From an uncultured Methylococcaceae bacterium (GTDB lineage: Bacteria > Pseudomonadota > Gammaproteobacteria > Methylococcales > Methylococcaceae): a stretch of 6,038 bases of DNA. The DNA lies in the NCBI GenBank assembly GCA_903910005.1, contig CAIVXW010000140.1, positions 1 to 6,038 on the forward strand, in the 5' to 3' direction. Each line of letters starts with the position of its first letter. Within the stretch, counting starts at the first letter, position 1. This document shows positions 1 to 4,727 of the stretch, in pieces. Under the pieces are notes generated by a model. The model made no database searches. It saw only the letters and a list, made by a program, of their open reading frames with translations, and was not told the origin of the DNA. The position numbers and the translations under genes were made by a program.

Positions 1-627
1 CCAGGTATCGTGCGGATCAACCACATTGACCCGACTGAAATCGACCGAGTCCCTGAAATCACGGCTGATCTGGTACTCGCCGCCTGGCAGCGGGGTAAAG
101 TGTCGCTGCAACAGGTAAGCCGGCACATTCTGGATCGAGCGGGCCGAATAACAACCGACCCGGGCCCGGGCCAGGATTTCGGTATCAATGTCGGATGAAA
201 CCAGCTCCACGTCCCATTGATGGATGGCAGGCCAGAACTCGGACAGGTAAAGGGCGATTGAATAGGGCTCCTCGCCGGAGGAAGACGGAATCGACCAGAT
301 ACGCAGGGTGTCGCCGATTTTACGCCGCTGCACGATCTCGGGCAGTATGGAGCGCACCAGACACTGCAACTGGTATTCTTCCCTGAAAAAATAGGTTTCG
401 TTGACCGTCATCAGGTTGGTCAGTGCCTGCAATTCCTCGCCAGAGGCCTGAAAGCGCAGCAGGGTAAAGTAATTGCGGAAGGAACCGGCCGCTGTCTGGC
501 GGATGCGCTCAGCCAGACGCTTGTCGACAAAATACCGTTTGGAGTCTTCAAACTGAATGCCGGTCTTTCGGTAGAAAAATTCCCTGAATTTCTGAAACTC
601 CTCCAGACTGATGGTGGTGTCGCTCAA
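1..627 (-). CDS. cheR: CheR chemoreceptor methyltransferase, partial (C-terminus beyond left edge)
   Basis: Cytoplasmic S-adenosylmethionine-dependent methyltransferase that methylates glutamates on MCP signalling helices, the adaptation reaction opposing CheB. 209 codons are visible; the family is usually about 270-290, so roughly the last quarter is missing. Residues 1-75 form the small helical N-domain (ISLEEFQKFREFFYRKTGI), which ends in the family signature NETYFFRE (76-83). The Rossmann SAM-binding domain follows, with IWSIPSSSGEEPYSIALYL (110-128) and SSDIDTEILARARVGCY (144-160). The start is TTG at 627: it lies 3 nt after the HEAT gene's stop, has AGAGG 8 nt upstream, and the first in-frame ATG is residue 73, inside the conserved domain. 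The SAM loop reads IPSSSGEEPYS where most CheR proteins have AGCSTGEEPYS. The family call is very secure; the receptor it acts on is inferred from the neighbouring MCP. Confidence 0.95.
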   Translation of the reverse strand, partial: MSDTTISLEEFQKFREFFYRKTGIQFEDSKRYFVDKRLAERIRQTAAGSFRNYFTLLRFQASGEELQALTNLMTVNETYFFREEYQLQCLVRSILPEIVQRRKIGDTLRIWSIPSSSGEEPYSIALYLSEFWPAIHQWDVELVSSDIDTEILARARVGCYSARSIQNVPAYLLQRHFTPLPGGEYQISRDFRDSVDFSRVNVVDPHDTW

Positions 628-630
628 AAA

Positions 631-1254
631 TCACGCCTCTGCGATGCGCTTCAGGGCCAGTCCGGTGGCGAAATCAATATAGGGTTCGCCCGGAAAACGC
701 AGCCGGAGTGCTTCCAGAGCCTCGCGGGCGGCCGGAGAGCCTACCTCGGTCAGCAGGTCAACGGCGGTGGCGCAGACATTGACATGGGAATCGTGGCGAA
801 TGACCCCGATCAGCCATTGCTCCACCGCCGGATGACGCAGGGACTGCAAAATGTTGACCGAGAAAATGCGTACATCCGGATCGGCATCCGTCAGCAGGTC
901 GGCCATGACCGGAGCCACTGCGTCCGGTAAATGGCCCATGGCATCAATGGCGGCATTACGCAGGGCAACGTCTTCACTACGCAGGCATTGCACCAGCCCG
1001 CTCACCGCCTCACCGTTGCCGATTTCGGTCAGGCTGGTGAGGACGGCCTCGCGAACCGAGGCATCGGTCTCCTGCATCAAATGGGCAACCAGGGTTGCGG
1101 TAGCTTCCGGAAAGGCCGCCAGCCCCCGCGCCGCCCAGCGGCGGGCGGCGGGAGCCGGTTCACTCAGGGTGGCACACAGGTCGGCCCGATCAGCGGTGGC
1201 CGTCCACGGTTCAGGCATATCCGGGAGGGAAAGGGGGCGTTTGATGATGGCCAT
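631..1254 (-). CDS. HEAT-repeat protein of the chemosensory operon
   Basis: A 207-residue all-helical repeat protein, predicted soluble, with no signal peptide or membrane segment. After a short N-terminal tail (1-20, Pro-rich) about six HEAT-type repeats can be read, each roughly 30 residues with the D-x-x-V/R-x-x-A pattern: about 22-52, 53-83 (TDASVREAVLTSLTEIG), 84-112 (SEDVALRNAAIDAMGHL), 113-143 (DADPDVRIFSVNILQSL), 144-175 (DSHVNVCATAVDLLTEVG) and a degenerate last one to 207. HEAT repeats are protein-binding scaffolds, and no catalytic residues are seen. ATG 1254 follows the cheB stop by 1 nt, with GGAG 11 nt upstream, and its stop is 3 nt before cheR. The tight packing suggests a partner or regulator of CheB, CheR or the receptor array; that role is inference. 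The fold call is strong, the function unknown. Confidence 0.88.
   Translation of the reverse strand: MAIIKRPLSLPDMPEPWTATADRADLCATLSEPAPAARRWAARGLAAFPEATATLVAHLMQETDASVREAVLTSLTEIGNGEAVSGLVQCLRSEDVALRNAAIDAMGHLPDAVAPVMADLLTDADPDVRIFSVNILQSLRHPAVEQWLIGVIRHDSHVNVCATAVDLLTEVGSPAAREALEALRLRFPGEPYIDFATGLALKRIAEA
636..640 (-). promoter_or_regulatory. Ribosome binding site deciding the cheR TTG start
   Basis: The minus strand reads AGAGG followed by 8 nt and then TTG. The site lies inside the last codons of the HEAT gene, so cheR translation is probably coupled to it. It supports TTG at 627, because no ATG exists before codon 73 of the CheR frame. Confidence 0.6.
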
Positions 1255-1255
1255 G

Positions 1256-2299
1256 TCAGACCCGACTCCAGCTTATTAACTGGTTGGCGATTTTTTCCAT
1301 GGGAAGCACCAGACTGGCTCCTCCCCGTTCAATGAGTTCGCGTGGCATACCGAACACGATGGCGGATTCTTCCGATTCGGCAATGGTGCGGCCGCCCTGT
1401 TGCCTGATTTCGGCAAAGGCATCGGACCCGTCATGACCCATGCCGGTGAGCATGACCCCCACCAGATGGCGGGCTTCGCACTGTTGCAGGGCGGAACGCC
1501 CCAGCAATTCCACGGAAGGATGCCAGAGGTGCCGGGCCGATTCAGGCCGGGGCAACACCATCAACCGGCCATCGCGCCGGGTGACCGTCGTGTCGGCCCC
1601 GCCCCGGGCGATATAGATATACCCCGGACTGACGGGCATGGGGCGAGTGACCTCGACCACCGTCAGCTCGCACAAGCCATTCATGCGATTGGCAAAAGGC
1701 CCGGTGAAGAACGGCGGCATGTGCTGGGCCACGATGACCGGAAGCGGAAAATCAGGCGGCAGGCGGGTCAGGATATTTTCCAGGGTGCCAGGCCCCCCGG
1801 TGGAAACACCGATGAGTACCAGTCCGGTAACCTCGGTCGGCGGGGGGGCTGGAGCCGGTGTCGGTGTACGGGAGCGTTCCGCCCGCAGTCGGGCCGGGTT
1901 GACACGGGCCCGGGTCGCGGCCCTGACCTTGCCGATCAGTTCGGCCTTGATGGCTTCAACCGAGAGGGAGATGGTTCCGTCCGGTTTGGCAACATAATCG
2001 AAGGCTCCCAGAGCCAGTGCCTCGAATGTCGCCAGCGCACCTTTTTCAGTCAGGGACGACACCATGATGACGGCAGTCGGACGCGAAGACATGATGTGGG
2101 ACAGGGCAGTCAACCCATCCATCTCCGGCATGTTGATATCCAGCGTAATGACATCCGGTTTGAACTCCAGATTCATCTCCACCGCTTCACGCCCGTTCCG
2201 GGCCAGACGGATGGTGAAATCGTCCTCCTGATCAAACAACTGGGTCAGTTGCCGACGCATGAGGGCGGAATCATCCACAATGAGTAATTTGATGGCCAT
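1256..2299 (-). CDS. cheB: CheB receptor methylesterase/deamidase response regulator
   Basis: Removes methyl groups from receptor glutamyl methyl esters and deamidates glutamines; activated by phosphotransfer from CheA. It is 347 residues, full length for the family. Receiver domain 1-125: acidic pair D9-D10 in LLIVDDSALMRR, phospho-acceptor D54 in DVITLDINMPEMDG, S81, and K105 in YVAKPDG. A Pro/Ala/Arg linker follows (about 130-156). The C-terminal esterase domain (about 158-347) has catalytic S166 in GVSTGGP, H193 in VAQHMPP and D290 in LTGMGHDG, so all active-site residues are present. ATG 2299 is fixed by the receiver's first strand, yet the bases upstream (GGCACACCCGA) contain no Shine-Dalgarno motif, which is unusual; the AT-rich island lies immediately upstream. 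The linker codes through a run of seven C. The stop is 1 nt before the HEAT gene. Confidence 0.97.
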   Translation of the reverse strand: MAIKLLIVDDSALMRRQLTQLFDQEDDFTIRLARNGREAVEMNLEFKPDVITLDINMPEMDGLTALSHIMSSRPTAVIMVSSLTEKGALATFEALALGAFDYVAKPDGTISLSVEAIKAELIGKVRAATRARVNPARLRAERSRTPTPAPAPPPTEVTGLVLIGVSTGGPGTLENILTRLPPDFPLPVIVAQHMPPFFTGPFANRMNGLCELTVVEVTRPMPVSPGYIYIARGGADTTVTRRDGRLMVLPRPESARHLWHPSVELLGRSALQQCEARHLVGVMLTGMGHDGSDAFAEIRQQGGRTIAESEESAIVFGMPRELIERGGASLVLPMEKIANQLISWSRV

Positions 2300-2537
2300 T
2301 CGGGTGTGCCAAGATTATTTGCTGGTACGACAGAACTTAGCCAAAATTCAGATATGCCATCTGCTTTTAAATTGCAAGCTCACTTCAATATGTCTCCAAA
2401 ACCGGGCTACAGGGAATGCGTTTCGAACTGGCATATTAACTGGCTGTACACACGCATTAACCTATTCGTTCCTGGAGTACGACGAGAGTAATGTAATACA
2501 CCAGCCGTTCAGTTTTCATTGTCAAAAAGGAAACGTA
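2300..2537. other. AT-rich intergenic region between DUF2442 and cheB
   Basis: About 240 bp with no convincing gene on either strand; one line counted by hand (2341-2400) is about 35% GC, against 57-67% in flanking core-gene lines. It contains a 7-bp inverted repeat, AATGCGT (2415-2421) with ACGCATT (2452-2458), enclosing a direct repeat AACTGG (2426-2431 and 2438-2443). There is a possible minus-strand promoter near 2495-2525. No clear terminator follows the DUF2442 stop. It looks like the downstream part of the inserted island and forms the immediate leader of cheB. Confidence 0.55.
2495..2525 (-). promoter_or_regulatory. Candidate sigma-70-like promoter ahead of cheB
   Basis: The minus strand has a perfect TTGACA (2525-2520), 19 nt, then TGTATT (2500-2495), a 4/6 match to TATAAT. 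The spacer is 2 nt longer than ideal. If used, it would give a leader of roughly 190 nt before cheB and could restore expression of cheB-HEAT-cheR downstream of the island. The region is AT-rich, so a chance match is quite possible. Confidence 0.25.
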
Positions 2538-2783
2538 TCACACATCACATCGGCCCGTTAACAAATAGCCGACATGAATATCTTCGTCCAATTCATTCCA
2601 GTGCAAACCAATTCCCCCTCCACTGATTTCGTAACATTCACGTTCCTGTTTGCTGGCGTTTAGTAATTTTGGAAAATAGACCAAAGGCATTCCCAGCGTT
2701 CGCCCATCGTTGAATTCGACCCACATCATGCTGTCATCAAATTTTATTTTTTTAGCCAATGGCTTAAAGTTCAAAGTAGTCAT
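2538..2783 (-). CDS. DUF2442 family small protein
   Basis: A small cytoplasmic protein, 81 residues from ATG 2783. The sequence MTTLNFKPLAKKIKFDD, then DGRTLGMPLVYFPKLLNAS, ISGGGIGLHWNELDEDI and HVGYLLTGR matches the usual DUF2442 pattern: a beta strand, the motif DGR-x-L-x-x-P-L-x-x-F-P-x-L, and GIHWP-x-L-DEDI-like residues near the end. A TTG at 2798 would add five residues, but MTTL is the typical family N-terminus, so the ATG is preferred. It overlaps the 3' end of the DUF4160 gene by 20 bp, suggesting translational coupling. DUF2442 and DUF4160 genes are commonly adjacent and have been suspected of being toxin-antitoxin-like; that function is not established. Its AT-rich codons are unlike those of the chemotaxis genes on both sides, consistent with transfer. 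Confidence 0.85.
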   Translation of the reverse strand: MTTLNFKPLAKKIKFDDSMMWVEFNDGRTLGMPLVYFPKLLNASKQERECYEISGGGIGLHWNELDEDIHVGYLLTGRCDV

Positions 2784-2979
2784 GCCATGTTTTCTCAATT
2801 AACGGTGTATTTTGCTGAATTATCTTGTGCAGTTTTTGCAATTCAGTTGCTGATAAAGCGTAAGATTCAGCAAGCATTACGCCACTTCCTGAAACCCAAA
2901 ATTTTGCCAGTGCCTCCGCTTTCCTGACATGAATATGACAAGGCTCAAGAGGGTTGCCTTCATTCATGGCGAAAAACAA
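2764..2979 (-). CDS. DUF4160 family small protein, probably damaged at its 5' end
   Basis: The open frame FFAMNEGNPLEPCHIHVRK, then ALAKFWV, LAESYALSATELQKLHKII and WHDYFEL matches DUF4160: the NEG-x-P-x-EP-x-HIHV motif, the AKFW strand and a C-terminal helical half. The frame begins at a TTG (2979) with a poorly spaced ribosome site; ATG 2967 is also in frame. The best start signal is AGAAGGA (2999-2993), 6 nt before an ATG at 2986, which encodes MPVVFR, the typical DUF4160 N-terminus, but in another frame that stops after eight codons. Family members normally have several more residues (a GYRFFF-like strand) between MPVVFR and the NEG motif. A small deletion with frameshift is therefore likely, and the gene may be inactive or weakly expressed. 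Partner of the overlapping DUF2442 gene. Confidence 0.7.
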   Translation of the reverse strand: MFFAMNEGNPLEPCHIHVRKAEALAKFWVSGSGVMLAESYALSATELQKLHKIIQQNTPLIEKTWHDYFEL

Positions 2980-2992
2980 CGGGCATTTTTAT

Positions 2993-2999
2993 TCCTTCT
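2993..2999 (-). promoter_or_regulatory. Strong ribosome binding site of the original DUF4160 start
   Basis: AGAAGGA on the minus strand stands 6 nt before ATG 2986-2984, ideal spacing. That ATG opens the eight-codon frame MPVVFRHE and then TGA (2962-2960), not the long DUF4160 frame. The site lies within 40 nt after the cheW stop and has no other gene to serve, so it marks the ancestral start. Confidence 0.55.
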
Positions 3000-3017
3000 G
3001 ACAGAAATGCAACTGGG

Positions 3018-4562
3018 TCAATACCCGCCCATGGAATCCAGTGAGGCCGCATCGCCCTCATTCAGCAGGCGGGAAGGATCAATCAACTGAATCATGCGCC
3101 GCTGTTTCTCCAGATTGGCAACCCGTCCCAGCAGGCGGGTCTGTTCACCGGACAGGTGGGGGGCGGTACAAATGAACTGGCGCGGAATTTTCAGAACCTC
3201 GGTCACCGCATCTACAATCAGCCCGGTGCGTACCCCGTTGAATTGAAACACCATGATGCGCTGGCGATCATTGCGCTCACGCACTGGCAGATTCAACCGC
3301 TTGCGTTGATCAATTACCGGCAGAACCGAACCGCGCAGGTTGATGACACCCTCAATAAAATCGGGAGAACGGGGGACATGGGTTAATTCATCGGGAACCC
3401 GCACGATTTCCTGCACGCTGTCAATGGGCACGCCAAATTCACCGGAAGCCAACTGGAAAACCACAACCTGTTCCTCATCCTCATGGCCGCTGCTGTCGTC
3501 GTCATCCGGGTTGTCAGGGACTACGGCTTCCACCGTTTTCAGGGCTTCCCTGACGATGGAATGACGGAACAGGTTTTCAGGGGCAATGATTGAAACCAGG
3601 CGTTTACCGCCCTGAAGACGGCAGATGCGGCAGATGTCGGAAAGATCCCCCTCCCGTGCCAGCAGGGTCGGCATGGCATCCACGGTGTTTGCAGCAACCC
3701 GCAATACCTCGGACACGCTGTCGGTCACCAGACCGACCGCCATTGCCCCCAGTGTAATAACCACAATGCGGCTTTTTTCATCCAGGGTGCGGGGCGGCAG
3801 GTTGAACAATCCGCGCAGTGATACCAGGGGAAGCAGGCGTTCACGCAAGGTCATCAGGCCCAGCACGTGCGGCAGTGCGTTGGGTACATGTACGATGGCA
3901 TCCGGAATCTGGACGATTTCATTGACCCCGGCAATCTCTATGGCATATTCCTGTTCGGCCACGCTGAAACTCACCAGTTGCAATTCATCGCTGTCGCTCT
4001 CCTCTGCGTCGTCCTCATGCCCGACCGTTCCCGTGGCCTGGGCACGATGCGGTGCCGGGACGGTCATGGTGGCAAATTCGCGGGCCATCAGCCTGGCAAA
4101 GTCAAGCACCATCACCATGGCATATCCCCCCGTATCCCTGAGAATGCCGGTCAGCAGTTCGCTGTCCACCGTAGTGCGAATATCCTGCACGCCGTCAATC
4201 CGGTCGGGTTCTACACTGACGACACTGGCAACCCGATCCACCACAAAGCCCATGGGCTGGCCGTTGTCAATGACAATGGCCCGGGTGGCATCGTCATGGG
4301 GTTGATCGTCCAGAGCGAAGATGCGGCGCAGGGAGATAATGGGCAACACCTGACCACGCAGGCTGGCCAGTCCGTCCAGACTGTAGGGGGCCAGGGGTAC
4401 CCGCACCACGGCGGGCACCCGGATGATTTCCTGCACCGGTGCCATGTCCACCGCAAATACTTCCTGACCCACCACGAAGGTCACAAACTGACGGGCAGCG
4501 GAGAGAAAGTCAGCCAGGCTCTCCTCCGGAGTCGGGGTGATTTCCCGGGTAGTTTGATTCAT
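3018..4562 (-). CDS. cheW: Triple-domain CheW coupling protein
   Basis: A 514-residue protein with three CheW (SH3-like) domains, where standard CheW is about 160 residues with one. CheW bridges MCP tips and the CheA kinase in the cytoplasmic array. Domain 1 is about 25-165 (QFVTFVVGQEVFAVDM; GLASLRGQVLPIISLRRIF 64-82). Domain 2 is about 194-335 (LQLVSFSVAEQEYAIEI; TLRERLLPLVSLRGLF 238-253). Domain 3 is about 365-502 (QVVVFQLASGEFGVPI; GVINLRGSVLPVIDQRKRL 405-423). Two acidic linkers, GHEDDAEESDSDE (181-193) and DNPDDDDSSGHEDEEQ (350-365), separate them and share a GHED motif. The conserved Arg of LRG is present in all three domains, but domain 2 has LRE. ATG 4562 has no evident Shine-Dalgarno site; a hairpin lies just upstream at 4581-4600. 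The family call is secure; its use as a multivalent coupler is inferred. Confidence 0.95.
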   Translation of the reverse strand: MNQTTREITPTPEESLADFLSAARQFVTFVVGQEVFAVDMAPVQEIIRVPAVVRVPLAPYSLDGLASLRGQVLPIISLRRIFALDDQPHDDATRAIVIDNGQPMGFVVDRVASVVSVEPDRIDGVQDIRTTVDSELLTGILRDTGGYAMVMVLDFARLMAREFATMTVPAPHRAQATGTVGHEDDAEESDSDELQLVSFSVAEQEYAIEIAGVNEIVQIPDAIVHVPNALPHVLGLMTLRERLLPLVSLRGLFNLPPRTLDEKSRIVVITLGAMAVGLVTDSVSEVLRVAANTVDAMPTLLAREGDLSDICRICRLQGGKRLVSIIAPENLFRHSIVREALKTVEAVVPDNPDDDDSSGHEDEEQVVVFQLASGEFGVPIDSVQEIVRVPDELTHVPRSPDFIEGVINLRGSVLPVIDQRKRLNLPVRERNDRQRIMVFQFNGVRTGLIVDAVTEVLKIPRQFICTAPHLSGEQTRLLGRVANLEKQRRMIQLIDPSRLLNEGDAASLDSMGGY

Positions 4563-4580
4563 CGAAATTTGCGCGGGACA

Positions 4581-4600
4581 CCCTGTCCTTCAGGGCAGGG
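4581..4600. repeat. Hairpin upstream of cheW, IS200/IS605 right-end-like
   Basis: On the plus strand CCCTGTCC and GGGCAGGG pair over 8 bp (one G-T wobble) around the loop TTCA; on the minus strand one pair becomes a C-A mismatch. It is followed on the plus strand by AGGGATAGCA. A stem with a CCTTCAGGG core followed by a GGAGG-like run recalls right ends of IS200/IS605 or TnpB-carrying elements, from memory. It could equally be an mRNA-stabilising hairpin in the cheW leader. No T-run follows on either strand, so it is not a classical terminator. Confidence 0.4.
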
Positions 4601-4611
4601 AGGGATAGCAC

Positions 4612-4628
4612 GTGACGCCTGGCGTCAC
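4612..4628. repeat. Perfect inverted repeat GTGACGCC-T-GGCGTCAC
   Basis: The 8-bp arms are identical in inverted orientation around one base; as RNA it would fold as a 6-bp or 7-bp stem with a 5-nt or 3-nt loop. It may be a DNA-binding operator or part of a structured leader. No T-run follows on either strand, which argues against an intrinsic terminator. Confidence 0.5.
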
Positions 4629-4635
4629 CCTGTTC

Positions 4636-4656
4636 CCGCAACCTCCGGCGTTGCGG
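4636..4656. repeat. Hairpin with 7-bp stem CCGCAAC/GTTGCGG
   Basis: A perfect 7-bp stem with a 7-nt loop (CTCCGGC), the third hairpin within 76 bp between the MCP stop and the cheW start. It is followed by no U-tract in either direction. Possible roles are RNA processing between receptor and coupler messages, or remnants of a small palindromic element. Confidence 0.45.
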
Positions 4657-4727
4657 CTATCTTGGGTTGTTTTGAAAATTCCGGCACTTGACCGTTACTG
4701 TACTGAACGGCACTGCATCACGCCACC

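Noticed and set aside
1..386. Plus-strand ORFs opposite cheR (10-198, 195-386)
   Set aside because: Antisense to the conserved CheR SAM-binding domain, with no recognisable motifs.
851..2287. Long plus-strand open frames opposite the HEAT gene and cheB (851-1279, 931-1335, 1400-2287, 1638-1997)
   Set aside because: They lie antisense to clear conserved genes, show no recognisable family, and have low-complexity Arg/Gly/Ser-rich composition typical of opposite-strand shadows in GC-rich DNA.
2349..2368. CAGAT-ATGCC-ATCTG followed by CTTTT, possible plus-strand terminator
   Set aside because: The stem is only 5 bp and AT-rich, and no plus-strand gene needs terminating there.
2457..2519. Short minus-strand ORF MKTERLVYYITLVVLQERIG after TTGACA
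   Set aside because: Only 20 codons, no ribosome site, and its ATG overlaps the candidate -35 region; no family resemblance.
2259..2561. Plus-strand 100-codon and 61-codon ORFs across the AT-rich gap
   Set aside because: The longer one overlaps the cheB start, neither resembles a known family, and composition looks random. A small real gene cannot be fully excluded, but nothing supports one.
2300..3017. Target-site duplication or att repeats at the island ends
   Set aside because: Comparing bases beside the cheB start and the cheW stop by eye gave no convincing direct repeat.
3156..4691. Plus-strand open frames opposite cheW, including 226 and 274 codons (3625-4305, 3867-4691)
   Set aside because: Antisense to three intact CheW domains, with no motifs and no ribosome sites worth noting. 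The minus-strand reading is strongly conserved.
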